Source of the DNA: Amycolatopsis iheyensis
Lineage (GTDB): Bacteria; Actinomycetota; Actinomycetes; Mycobacteriales; Pseudonocardiaceae
Reading direction: 5' to 3'
Assembly: GCF_024703995.1 (NCBI RefSeq)
Contig: NZ_JAMXQV010000021.1
Coordinates: forward strand, 1 to 64,000
Length of the DNA stretch: 64,000 nucleotides
The translations under genes and the position numbers were made by a program. The notes under the pieces were generated by a model, which was not told where the DNA came from, did not search any database, and worked only from the letters and a program-made list of their open reading frames with translations. Positions 44,046-52,296 of the stretch are shown here, in pieces; positions within the stretch are counted from its first letter, which is position 1; each line of letters opens with the position of its first letter.

Positions 44046-44663
44046 ATGACCAGCAAGCGCACCGCCTGGACGGCGGCGAGCCTCGGCCTGCTGACCGCGG
44101 CCGGCCTGATGCTGACCGCGCCCGGCGCCTGGGCCGACGGCCAGCCCACCGCCCGCGAACTGCTCGACAAGTGCGACAACGGAACGGATTCGTGCGTGTT
44201 CCACCCGGCCGGCCCGCCGGAAGAGCACACAGGAGCGGGCCACCAGGTCGGCGAAGCGGCCTTCAACTGCACGGGTGATTTGCAGCGCAGCACGGTGAAC
44301 TGGTCCGACACGACCGGCGAGTCGAACAGCTTCGGCGTCTCCCTTTCGGCCGAATACGGCTTCTCGGAAGTGTTCAAGGTGTCGATCGAGACGTCGTACC
44401 AGCACACGTGGGAGTCATCGCACACCGAAGGCCAGGCAACGAACGTCGACGTCCGCCCCGGGGAAAAGGGCTGGGTGGAACGCGCGCCGAAGATGCAGAA
44501 GGTGCACGGAACCTACGAAATGCATTTCCCGGACAAGTTCTACGACCACTACATCTGGTACCAGGACTTCGACGCGGACGGCCCGGTCCCGGGTTCGACG
44601 GGCGACATCACCCAGCACACGGCGCCGATGACCGACCAGGAACGCTCCGAGCACTGCGGCTGA
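44046..44663 (+). CDS. secreted aerolysin-like (ETX/MTX2-type) protein
   Basis: Secreted 205-residue protein with a signal peptide ending at Ala30 (GAWA|DGQP). From about residue 75 the chain shows long alternating Ser/Thr strands typical of the aerolysin insertion region: STVNWSDTTGESNSFGVSLS, then SEVFKVSIETSYQHTWESSH, then VDVRPGEKGWVERAP and a strand pair ending in HGTYEMHFPDKF. The residue pattern fits a beta-pore-forming fold, but without a search this is a structural guess. ATG 44046 has AAGGAGTG eight bases upstream. It is translated with the beta/gamma-crystallin-like protein; a GC hairpin follows. Confidence 0.62.
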   Translation: MTSKRTAWTAASLGLLTAAGLMLTAPGAWADGQPTARELLDKCDNGTDSCVFHPAGPPEEHTGAGHQVGEAAFNCTGDLQRSTVNWSDTTGESNSFGVSLSAEYGFSEVFKVSIETSYQHTWESSHTEGQATNVDVRPGEKGWVERAPKMQKVHGTYEMHFPDKFYDHYIWYQDFDADGPVPGSTGDITQHTAPMTDQERSEHCG

Positions 44664-44669
44664 GGACTT

Positions 44670-44706
44670 CCGGCCGCCGTCGGCCGAGGGGTCCGGCGGC
44701 GGCCGG
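44670..44706. terminator. bidirectional terminator hairpin
   Basis: CCGGCCGCCG (44670-44679) pairs with CGGCGGCCGG (44697-44706) around a 17-base loop. It lies between the convergent ends of the aerolysin-like gene and the membrane protein gene and could end transcription from both sides. Confidence 0.65.
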
Positions 44707-46086
44707 TCAGCCGTGGCACCGGCCGGCTTCGCGTTCGTAGGCGATCAGCTGACGGAAGGCCGGGCGCAGGCCCTTGCACAGGTCACCGAACAGCGACAGT
44801 CGGGAGCCGAGAACGCGGTCGGGGTCGTTCACCTCGGTGAAAGCCGGCTGCCACGCCGAGGAGAAGCGGATCAACCCGGTCGTCACCAGTGATCGCGCGG
44901 CGGCGGGGTGCCCGCCCGGTTGCTGCGGTGGCAGCGCTGGTGCGTCGCCGTTTTCCCACGTCGGGTTGCGGGCACGCACCTGGGTGTCCCTCAGATCCCG
45001 GATGTTCTGCTCGCGAATGCCGTCGTAGTCCTCCTTCGGCATCCGGGGAACCACCAAGAGCAGCCGCTGGGGCGGCAACACGCGCATCGCCTCGGCCAGC
45101 TCCCACATCGTCCCGGCACCGGCCCCCAGGGTCAGGACGACCAGGCGCGCCTGCTCGATCAGCTGGGCGACGGCAGGTTGCCACCCCTGGTGCGGCAGGT
45201 ACATCCGGCACGCGCCGAGCCGAGGCAGGCGTTCACCCGGCGCTCCGACGCCGACCAGCGCTCCGACCGGCCGCACCGCCTCCGCGATCTGCCGCTCGAC
45301 GGAAGCTTCCCGCAGGATCCCTTCGATCAGGGCGAACTTCCCCGTCGCCCCGACGAGGTCCTCGACCCGGGCACGGCCCGCGTCGACCTCGAACGGCCGC
45401 AGATACAGGACGTAGGACCCGGCAGGCACGTCGGCCGGGGAAGTCAGCACGTGGGCACGGAGGCGGCGCGCCCGGTCGACCAGGCTTCGCCCCGCCGGCA
45501 GCGTCGCACTCGCCACAACTGAGAGCGCCACCCAGAACACCCAGCTCTCGTGCGCGGAAAGCGCCGTCAGCAGTCCCGCGTACCCCCAGAGAGAGCCGAT
45601 CGTCCCGAGCACCAAGCAGAGCCACCCGGCGCCCCAGAGCGCCAGACCCGGGAAACCCCGGCCGCGGCCCGCACCTGGTGGCTTCCCGTTCTTCAGGCGG
45701 CCGGACGGCTCTGTCGACGGGCTGCCCAACGTCCACGAACCCCACCACCGCAGCTTCCGGCCCTGCTTGTCCAGCCACAACGGAACTCCGAACGTGACCG
45801 AAAACTGCGCGAACACCCCGACGAATCCCAGCACCCCGTGCTCCTCGAGCCATGTGTACCACGGCGCCGAGAGCGGGAGCAGGTAAACCTGCAGCGAGAC
45901 AGCGACAACGAAGACCACCATTCCCGACACGCGAAGAAGCTCACCCGTTCTCTGCACCGCGTTTCGTGACCTCACGCAACGGACGGCACCCCAGCCGGCG
46001 AGCACGGCCACCACCCCGGCGACAACCAGCGGCCCCGGGGCAGCCCACCGGTGCGGCTCGAACAGTTCCCCCGCGACCGGATTCAC
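44707..46086 (-). CDS. membrane protein with C-terminal LYLRPF-type domain
   Basis: A 459-residue protein with about six hydrophobic segments in the first 240 residues and a cytoplasmic domain of 200 residues. That domain starts with GSYVLYLRPFEVDAGRARVE, then LVGVGAPGERLPRLGACRMY, LIEQARLVVLTLGAGAGTMW followed by ELAEAM, and RLLLVVPRMP. Proteins with the LYLR(S/P)F opening and a WE pair after a glycine-rich turn occur widely in bacteria without a known role; the order of strands suggests a TIR- or SLOG-like nucleotide-binding fold. GTG 46086 is my choice because codons before it look non-coding. Function is not known. Confidence 0.6.
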   Translation of the reverse strand: MNPVAGELFEPHRWAAPGPLVVAGVVAVLAGWGAVRCVRSRNAVQRTGELLRVSGMVVFVVAVSLQVYLLPLSAPWYTWLEEHGVLGFVGVFAQFSVTFGVPLWLDKQGRKLRWWGSWTLGSPSTEPSGRLKNGKPPGAGRGRGFPGLALWGAGWLCLVLGTIGSLWGYAGLLTALSAHESWVFWVALSVVASATLPAGRSLVDRARRLRAHVLTSPADVPAGSYVLYLRPFEVDAGRARVEDLVGATGKFALIEGILREASVERQIAEAVRPVGALVGVGAPGERLPRLGACRMYLPHQGWQPAVAQLIEQARLVVLTLGAGAGTMWELAEAMRVLPPQRLLLVVPRMPKEDYDGIREQNIRDLRDTQVRARNPTWENGDAPALPPQQPGGHPAAARSLVTTGLIRFSSAWQPAFTEVNDPDRVLGSRLSLFGDLCKGLRPAFRQLIAYEREAGRCHG

Positions 46087-46103
46087 CTGCCCCAGCTTCC
46101 CCG

Positions 46104-46355
46104 ATGCGTTCCACCGTCCGAAACGCGGGTGCCGCGAAGACAGCCGACCGGACGACGAGCGCGATCTTGCTGACGCTGAGCAGGCTGTCGGTCCGGGACA
46201 TCGCCGCGCCACCGAAGCTGGGCCGCTTCGGAACGCTGTCGAAGATCGACGACGACGTGGCCGGCGAAGGCCACGAACCAGCGAGTGCCCGGCACGAGGC
46301 CGTCGACGCCGTCCGCCCGGCGTGGTGGGCGGGCTTCATCCACCTCGGCACCTGA
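46104..46355 (+). CDS. possible small hypothetical protein
   Basis: Between the divergent membrane protein and PH-domain genes (336 bp) this 83-codon frame has strongly GC-biased third positions, which favours a real or recently real gene. The product ends in VRPAWWAGFIHLGT and has a central RFGTLSKIDDDVAGEG. No RBS precedes the ATG and I recognise no family. The frame stays open upstream. It could be a remnant of a longer gene. Nothing else is supportable in this gap. Confidence 0.28.
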   Translation: MRSTVRNAGAAKTADRTTSAILLTLSRLSVRDIAAPPKLGRFGTLSKIDDDVAGEGHEPASARHEAVDAVRPAWWAGFIHLGT

Positions 46356-46422
46356 GCCGCGGGTCGCGACGCAACCTTCCGGCCCGCTCGCGCGTGTAGT
46401 CGGCGACACCGGGGAGGACGTC

Positions 46423-46953
46423 ATGTACCCACTTCAAGACGGCGAACGGCTGCTGTGGTCAGGCCGGCCGGAGCACGCGCGACGCTGGTTTCCGGAGCAC
46501 CTCGCCCTGCTGGTGGGTGCGATCGCGGTCATCGGCGTCCTCGGCACCTGGTTCGTGCTCGACGACTCGTTCGTGGCGTTCGTCGGCCTGCCCCTGGCCT
46601 TGGTCCTGCTCTTCACCACGACGCTCCCGCACCTGCGGAACAGCCGTGCCCGCGCCTTCGCGACCACCTACCTCGTGACCGATCAGCGGATCATCTTCGT
46701 CGCGCAGTGGCCGAGCGGCGCCGAGTACCGCTGGGTGCGGCTCAGCCGGCTCGGGCCGCCGCGGGTCAAGGCGGACGACCGGGGCGTCGGGACGATCACC
46801 TTCGGGACGAGCCCCTGGACCCGGTGGCAGCTGGCCAACAAGCCTCAGCCCGGCGCTTGGGCGCCGTTCGTGCCGGACCTGTACGCGATCGCCGGCGCGG
46901 CACGGGTCGCCGAGCTGATCAGCGCGGCGCGGCAGCCGGTGATCGCCCGCTGA
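46423..46953 (+). CDS. bacterial PH-domain membrane protein
   Basis: A 176-residue protein with two membrane segments (about 28-45 and 50-67) followed by a small beta-rich domain: AFATTYLVTDQRIIFVAQWP, then EYRWVRLSRLGPPRVKADDR and GTITFGTSP. YLVTDQRIIF is the typical opening of bacterial PH-like domains (bPH). ATG 46423 has GGGGAGG seven bases upstream. Ligand and role are unknown; such proteins are common in actinomycetes. The following 217 bp to the next gene hold nothing I recognise. Confidence 0.75.
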   Translation: MYPLQDGERLLWSGRPEHARRWFPEHLALLVGAIAVIGVLGTWFVLDDSFVAFVGLPLALVLLFTTTLPHLRNSRARAFATTYLVTDQRIIFVAQWPSGAEYRWVRLSRLGPPRVKADDRGVGTITFGTSPWTRWQLANKPQPGAWAPFVPDLYAIAGAARVAELISAARQPVIAR

Positions 46954-47170
46954 TGAGTCTCCATGATGTCCTCCCGAACGGCGGAACCACGAAGCTAGCC
47001 CGGCGGGGAGACGAGCCGGCGAGATCGCTTCCCGTCCGGAAATCCGTGCACGAGCGCTGGACATCCGGCCCCTGAAGCGCTAGGCGGGCCGCACTCCGTT
47101 CAGGGGCTTGCCGCGGGCCGTGGATCGGGGGACGGTGAGGGCTCCGACCCGTCGAGACCGCGGACCCCCG

Positions 47171-48751
47171 ATGACCTCCGACCTGCTCAGGAACCGGCCC
47201 GAAGAACGATCTCCCGCGGCGCCGCCCCCGGTTTCCGCGCGTGCTCGCGTCGGCTGGCTCCTGCGCGTCAACCGGACTCTCGGCCCCCGGTCACGGCACC
47301 GGAGCCTGGCCGGTTTCGCGCGGGAGTTCGCGCCGGACCAGCGCATCGCCCCCAGCACGCTTTCCCGGTGGGAAACGGGAAAGGTCGCCATCCCCCACTG
47401 GGCGCCCGCACGCTACGAAGCCACCCTCGCCCTGCCGGCCATGCTGCTCTCGGCCGCCGCGGACACGTCCTACCGGTACCACACCCCGCCCTCGGCGCTG
47501 ATCCCGAACTGGGCGCAGCACCGGCGGCGCCCCGGTCCCGGGCCGCTGCTCGACGAGCTGGTGGACCGCGCGGCCGGCGACGACGTGATGAGCGCCGGCA
47601 GCTGGGACCGGCTCAGTGAGCTCATCGCCAGGCGACCACAGCTGGTGCTCTCACCCGCGTCGACCTGGGCTCGGTTGACTGAGCGCTTGCTGACCGAGCT
47701 GAGCATCGCCGACGGCGTGCAGTGGATGGTCCGCGCCGAGTCCTACCACCGGCTCATCGCCCACCCGCACGGCCAGGGACCCGCGATCGCCACCGCCACC
47801 GCCGCGGCCGACGACAGCTCGGCCCAGAGCATGATCGGCCACTTGTCGGTCTTCACGGCCAGCTCCCACCCCGCGGCCAGCACCTCGGTCATCCGCCACG
47901 TCATCGATCCCGCCACGGTCCGCACCTTCTACGGCGCCCTGCTGACCAGCGTCAAGAAGCTGCGCTACGGCCACTTCAGCCGGGCACAGGTCCGGTCGTT
48001 GCTCCCCGTGCTGGTCGAACTGCTCACCGGCACCCAGGAAGAGGCCGGGCTCGCCGCGCGCCTGTTCGCCGCGCTGCCGGGCGACCTGCGCGCCCAGCTG
48101 CCGCGGCGAGTGCACCCGGCCGCCGGGCTCGTCGCGGACGAGCCGATCTCCCGGCTGTGCGACAGCGTGCTCAGCACCGCCGCCGGCGACGACCCGCTGC
48201 CGCCGGACCCCGTCCTCCCGGTGCTGGTCCACGAAATGCTGACCGACCCGGTGTTCGACGTCCGGCTCTGCGCCATGTTCCTGCTGTACGCCAGCCCGTA
48301 CCGGCCACACCTCGCCCGGGCGCTGGCCACCGAGCTGGTCACGCTGCTGCGCCGCCGCACCGACCGCCTTCGGACGCTTCGCATCCTCGAATCGTTGCGC
48401 GTGCTCGGCGGGCCGTCCCAGCGGGCCCTCGTCGAACAACTGGTGCTGGCGCGAGACATGCCGGCCGAGATCCACGACATGGCCGCCTACACACTCGGCC
48501 ACATCGGCGGCCGGAGCACGGTGACCTTTCACCGCACGGCGTTCTCGAGGTACTCGAGCCACTGGGCCCGCACGTCGTCGGCGCGCGACGCGAGCGTGCT
48601 CGACCGGCTCGTCTACGCCTCCGGCATCCACCACAACGACGCGCTGCTCCGCCGCGCGGCCGCGAACCAGACGTTGCCGCGCAACGTCCGCACGGCGGCC
48701 GCGTGGTGGCTCGGCCTGCCACCACACCTGCGGCACAGCGCGACGCTCTGA
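47171..48751 (+). CDS. helix-turn-helix (XRE-like) regulator with helical-repeat C-terminus
   Basis: A 526-residue protein. Near the N-terminus RSLAGFAREFAPDQRIAPST then LSRWETGKVAI is a helix-turn-helix of the type seen in actinobacterial XRE proteins. The rest is helical with HEAT-like units (for example RLRTLRILESLRVLGGPSQR and AEIHDMAAYTLGHIGG). It resembles large actinomycete transcription factors often found near morphology or antibiotic genes. The ATG at 47171 has a poor RBS; a GTG ten codons upstream is an alternative. It is not clearly linked to its neighbours. Confidence 0.75.
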   Translation: MTSDLLRNRPEERSPAAPPPVSARARVGWLLRVNRTLGPRSRHRSLAGFAREFAPDQRIAPSTLSRWETGKVAIPHWAPARYEATLALPAMLLSAAADTSYRYHTPPSALIPNWAQHRRRPGPGPLLDELVDRAAGDDVMSAGSWDRLSELIARRPQLVLSPASTWARLTERLLTELSIADGVQWMVRAESYHRLIAHPHGQGPAIATATAAADDSSAQSMIGHLSVFTASSHPAASTSVIRHVIDPATVRTFYGALLTSVKKLRYGHFSRAQVRSLLPVLVELLTGTQEEAGLAARLFAALPGDLRAQLPRRVHPAAGLVADEPISRLCDSVLSTAAGDDPLPPDPVLPVLVHEMLTDPVFDVRLCAMFLLYASPYRPHLARALATELVTLLRRRTDRLRTLRILESLRVLGGPSQRALVEQLVLARDMPAEIHDMAAYTLGHIGGRSTVTFHRTAFSRYSSHWARTSSARDASVLDRLVYASGIHHNDALLRRAAANQTLPRNVRTAAAWWLGLPPHLRHSATL

Positions 48752-48781
48752 AGAGTTCGGCGAGCACGTTGGCACACATAC

Positions 48782-48829
48782 TAATTCATACCTTGAATTA
48801 AGACACGACAGATTGCTCTGGTCCAGACC
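48782..48829 (+). promoter_or_regulatory. AT-rich dyad and chitin/DasR-type box before GH30
   Basis: TAATTC-N7-GAATTA (48782-48800) is a perfect AT-rich dyad, unusual in this DNA. Beyond it TGGTCCAGACCT (48819-48830) equals the 12-bp element repeated in Streptomyces chitinase promoters and is close to the DasR site core TGGTCTAGACC. GH30 expression may therefore respond to N-acetylglucosamine or chitin. The dyad could alternatively be the terminator of the preceding gene. Confidence 0.55.
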
Positions 48830-48993
48830 TTTTTCACCACGTCCCACTGATCGGCACACGGCCGCAAGAAGTTGCCGCAACCGAACGCAAGCGACGGCAA
48901 CGGCTTGACACCCCGAATTTCCGGTCCTTACGATCGTTTGCGGGACTTCCTTCTCCGACAGCCGCCACTGTCCACGACCTCGCAAGGAGTGGC

Positions 48994-50817
48994 ATGCTGT
49001 CCAAGTCCAGCACGAAGCGGCGGTCGCGGTTATCCGGGCTCACCGTGGTGGCCGTCGCCGTGGCCGCGACCCTCGCCGTTCCTGCGCCGCCGGCGATGGC
49101 GGCCACGACCGCGAACGTCTGGCTCACCACTCCCGACCGGGCGAACCTGTTGCGGCAGCAGGGAAGCGTCAGCTTCGGCAGCGGTGGCAGCGGGTCCGTG
49201 ATCACGGTCAACCCCAACACGACCTACCAGTCGATGGTCGGGTTCGGCGCGTCCTTCACCGACGCCGCCGCGTGGAACATCAACAATTCGCCCCGCCGCG
49301 ACGAGATCATGAACGCCCTGTTCAACCCGGGCAGCGGGGTCGGGCTGAGCTTCCTGCGCCAGCCCATCGGCGCCACCGACTTCTCCCGCAGCTTCTACAC
49401 CTACGACGACGGCGCCGCCGACCCGAGCCTGTCGCGGTTCTCCGTCGCCCATGACAACGCTTACATCCTGCCGCTGGTCAAGCAGGCCAAGGCACTCAAC
49501 CCGAAGCTGGCGGTGATGGGCACGCCGTGGAGCGCGCCCGCGTGGATGAAGAACACCAACAACCTCGTCGGCGGCTCGCTCAACGACAGCCAGGTCGGCA
49601 CCTACGCCGACTACCTCGTCAAGTTCGCGCAGGCCTACGGCTCGGCCGGGGTGCCGATCGACTACCTGAGCGTGCAGAACGAGCCCAACTTCTCCCCGCC
49701 CGCCTACCCCGGCATGAAGATGACGTCGGGGCAGCAGGTGAACATCATCAACAACCTCGCGCCGAAGCTGCGCTCGGCCGGGCTGCCGGCGAAGATCCTC
49801 GGCTACGACCACAACTGGGACGACACGGCCTTCCCGCAGCAGGTCAACAGCGGCGCCGGGAACAACGTCGCCGGCTCCGCCTGGCACTGCTACGGCGGCA
49901 ACCCGAGTGGACAGTCCACTGTGCACAACGCGCAGCCGGGCAAGGACATCTTCTTCACCGAATGCTCCGGCACCGAGTCGGGCAACACCTTCGCCGACTC
50001 CCTGCGCTGGCAGGGCACCAACCTCGCCATCGGCGCCACCCGCAACTGGGCCCGCACCGTCACGACGTGGAACATGGCCCTCGACGCGGGCCACGGCCCG
50101 GTGATCGGCAGCTGCACCAACTGCACGGGCGTGGTCACCACCAACGGGTCGAACGTGACCTACAACGCCGAGTACTACGTCCTCGGGCACCTCAGCAAGT
50201 TCGTCCAGCCCGGCGCGGTGCGGATCGACTCGACCGGCTACGGCGACGGCGGCGTCCAGAACGTCGCCTTCCGCAACCCGGACGGCACCATCGTGCTCGT
50301 CGCGCTGAACACCGGCGGCACGCAGAACTTCCAGGTCTCCTACGGCGGCCAGTCGTTCGGCTACTCCCTGCCCGGCGGCGCGATGGCGACGTTCACCTGG
50401 CCCGGCACCGGCGGCACCACTCCCCCGCCGACCGGCCGCACCGGCGCGATCTCGGCGCTGGGCAAGTGCCTGGACGTCACCGGCGGCTCCACCGCCAACG
50501 GCAACCGGCCGCAGCAGTGGGACTGCACCTCCGGCCCCAACCAGCAGTGGACGCTCGCGAGCGACGGGACCGTGCGCGGGCTCGGCAAGTGCCTCGACGT
50601 CACCGGCAACGGCACCGCCGACGGCACGGCCGTCCAGCTGTGGGACTGCTTCGGCGGCGGCAACCAGCGGTGGACGCCCGGCGCGAACGGATCGCTGGTC
50701 AACGCCGGCAGCGGCAAGTGCCTCGACGTCACCGGCGGCGGCACGGCCAACGGCACCCAGGTCCAGCTCTGGACCTGCACGGGCGGCCCGAACCAGCGCT
50801 GGACGGTGCCCGCGTGA
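48994..50817 (+). CDS. secreted GH30 glycosidase with ricin-type lectin domain
   Basis: Extracellular glycoside hydrolase of family 30 (607 aa). Signal peptide to AMA (about 36); TIM-barrel with acid/base Glu230 in SVQNEPNF and nucleophile Glu323 in FFTECSG; a beta-sandwich follows, then a short Gly/Thr/Pro linker (GTGGTTPPPTG) and a ricin-B/CBM13 domain with three repeats of the type GKCLDVTGG...QQW. Activities in the family include beta-1,6-glucanase, glucosylceramidase and xylanase; the ECSG form suits beta-1,6-glucanase-like members, but that is inference. The ATG has AAGGAG upstream. Its stop overlaps the next start. An internal GTGGACAGTCCAC palindrome lies at 49907-49919. Confidence 0.9.
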   Translation: MLSKSSTKRRSRLSGLTVVAVAVAATLAVPAPPAMAATTANVWLTTPDRANLLRQQGSVSFGSGGSGSVITVNPNTTYQSMVGFGASFTDAAAWNINNSPRRDEIMNALFNPGSGVGLSFLRQPIGATDFSRSFYTYDDGAADPSLSRFSVAHDNAYILPLVKQAKALNPKLAVMGTPWSAPAWMKNTNNLVGGSLNDSQVGTYADYLVKFAQAYGSAGVPIDYLSVQNEPNFSPPAYPGMKMTSGQQVNIINNLAPKLRSAGLPAKILGYDHNWDDTAFPQQVNSGAGNNVAGSAWHCYGGNPSGQSTVHNAQPGKDIFFTECSGTESGNTFADSLRWQGTNLAIGATRNWARTVTTWNMALDAGHGPVIGSCTNCTGVVTTNGSNVTYNAEYYVLGHLSKFVQPGAVRIDSTGYGDGGVQNVAFRNPDGTIVLVALNTGGTQNFQVSYGGQSFGYSLPGGAMATFTWPGTGGTTPPPTGRTGAISALGKCLDVTGGSTANGNRPQQWDCTSGPNQQWTLASDGTVRGLGKCLDVTGNGTADGTAVQLWDCFGGGNQRWTPGANGSLVNAGSGKCLDVTGGGTANGTQVQLWTCTGGPNQRWTVPA

Positions 50818-52205
50818 GGGTCCACTTCGGACGGCTCGCGCTGGCCGCCGTCCTCACCGCGGCGGGGGTGGCCGTCACCGCCCCCGCCGCGGTGGCGGGC
50901 ACCGGCGCGATCACCGGCATCGGCGGCAAGTGCGTCGACGTCCCCAGTAGCGCCAACGGCACGCGGGTGCAGCTGTGGTCGTGCACCGGCGGCTCGGTGC
51001 AGCAATGGACCGCAGGGGCCGACGGCACGGTCGTGGCCGCGTCCGGGAAGTGCCTCGACGTGGCGGGCGGCTCGGTGGCGAACGGCGCCGCGGTGCAGGT
51101 CTACGACTGCAACGGCACCGGCGCCCAGCGCTGGACCCCGCACGCGGGCGCCCTCGTCAACACCGCGTCCGGCAAGTGCCTGGACGCGGTGGGCGTCTCG
51201 AGCGCGGACGGCACCCGGCTGCAGACCTGGACGTGCACCGGCGGCGCGAACCAGGCGTGGACGCTGCCCGGCGGCACGGCGGCCGCCGGGTTCTGCCCCC
51301 AGGGCCCGTTCGGCTCGCCCCTGCCCTCGTCGCACCAGTCCGCGACGAAGATCCAGGGCGGCTTCAACTTCCTGGAAGGGCCGACCTGGGACCAGGCGAG
51401 CCAGTCGCTGCTGCTGACGAACATGCACGACGGGGCGGGCGCGCAGCACGTGCAGCCGTCGGACATCCTGCGCTACACCCCGGCGACCGGCGCGTTCACC
51501 ACGGTCATCCCGGACGCGGGCAGCAACGGGCTGGCGCTGGCCCGCGACGGCAAGTCCGTCATCGCCGCGACGCACGACCAGCGCAGCGTCTCCCGCTACG
51601 ACCTCGCGACCGGGCAACGCAGCACGCTCGCGGCGAACTTCGGCGGCCGGGCGTTCAACTCGCCCAACGACGTCACCGAAGGCCCGGACGGCACGGTGTA
51701 CTTCACCGACCCGGACTTCCAGCGCGCCGACCGCCCGGACGGGATGGCCGGCAAGACCGCGGTCTTCCGCGCCCACGACGGCGTCGTGTCGCTGATCGAC
51801 GACACGATCCGCGAGCCGAACGGCATCGAGCTGTCCCCGGACGGCCGAACGCTGTACGTCGGCGGGAACGCCACGGGCAAGATCTACCGCTACCCGGTGA
51901 ACGCGGACGGCAGCACCGGCCCCCGCGCCGACTTCGCGTCCCTGGCGGGCACCGACGGCGGCACGATCGACTGCGCGGGCAACGTCTACCAGGTGACCTA
52001 CGGCGACGGGGTGGTCCACGTGCTGTCCCCGTCCGGAGCGGCACTGGGCACGGTGTCGGCGGGCCCGAACGCGACGAACGCCGCGTTCGGCGGCCCGGAC
52101 GGCAGGACGCTGTACATCACGTCCGGGAGGCCGTCGGCGGGAGGTGACAGCGGCGACTTCGCGCTCTACAGCGTCCGGCTGAACGTGCCGGGGTGGCCGT
52201 ACTGA
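50814..52205 (+). CDS. secreted ricin-lectin / SMP-30-like protein
   Basis: Extracellular 463-residue protein. After a signal peptide (ending in AVAG) come three ricin-type repeats (GKCVDVPSS, GKCLDVAGG, GKCLDAVGV), here N-terminal. Residues about 165-460 form a beta-propeller of the SMP-30/gluconolactonase type: FLEGPTWD, NSPNDVTEGPDGTVYFTDPD, EPNGIELSPDGRTLYVGG and GGTIDCAGNVYQ. The Glu, Asn and Asp positions that bind the metal are in these motifs. The GTG start overlaps the GH30 stop (GTGA), so the enzymes are made together. It probably hydrolyses a sugar lactone or ester bound to the same polysaccharide. Confidence 0.87.
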   Translation: MRVHFGRLALAAVLTAAGVAVTAPAAVAGTGAITGIGGKCVDVPSSANGTRVQLWSCTGGSVQQWTAGADGTVVAASGKCLDVAGGSVANGAAVQVYDCNGTGAQRWTPHAGALVNTASGKCLDAVGVSSADGTRLQTWTCTGGANQAWTLPGGTAAAGFCPQGPFGSPLPSSHQSATKIQGGFNFLEGPTWDQASQSLLLTNMHDGAGAQHVQPSDILRYTPATGAFTTVIPDAGSNGLALARDGKSVIAATHDQRSVSRYDLATGQRSTLAANFGGRAFNSPNDVTEGPDGTVYFTDPDFQRADRPDGMAGKTAVFRAHDGVVSLIDDTIREPNGIELSPDGRTLYVGGNATGKIYRYPVNADGSTGPRADFASLAGTDGGTIDCAGNVYQVTYGDGVVHVLSPSGAALGTVSAGPNATNAAFGGPDGRTLYITSGRPSAGGDSGDFALYSVRLNVPGWPY

Positions 52206-52208
52206 CCA

Positions 52209-52232
52209 CGCCGTGCCGCCGGCGGCACGGCG
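52209..52232 (+). terminator. perfect 24-bp palindromic terminator
   Basis: CGCCGTGCCGCC joins GGCGGCACGGCG, a perfect 12-bp stem without spacer, four bases after the stop of the SMP-30-like gene. It should end the GH30 operon before the sigma factor promoter. Confidence 0.75.
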
Positions 52233-52263
52233 ATCGCGGTCGAAGAATTTCCCGCGCCCCTGC

Positions 52264-52288
52264 AACAGACCACCGGGGTAGCGGCGTT
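52264..52288 (+). promoter_or_regulatory. possible ECF-type promoter
   Basis: AAC at 52264-52266 and CGTT at 52285-52288 are 18 bases apart, close to the AAC...CGTC form used by many ECF sigma factors at their own genes. It lies just upstream of the sigma start. Weak evidence only. Confidence 0.3.
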
Positions 52289-52296
52289 TTGAGGGT

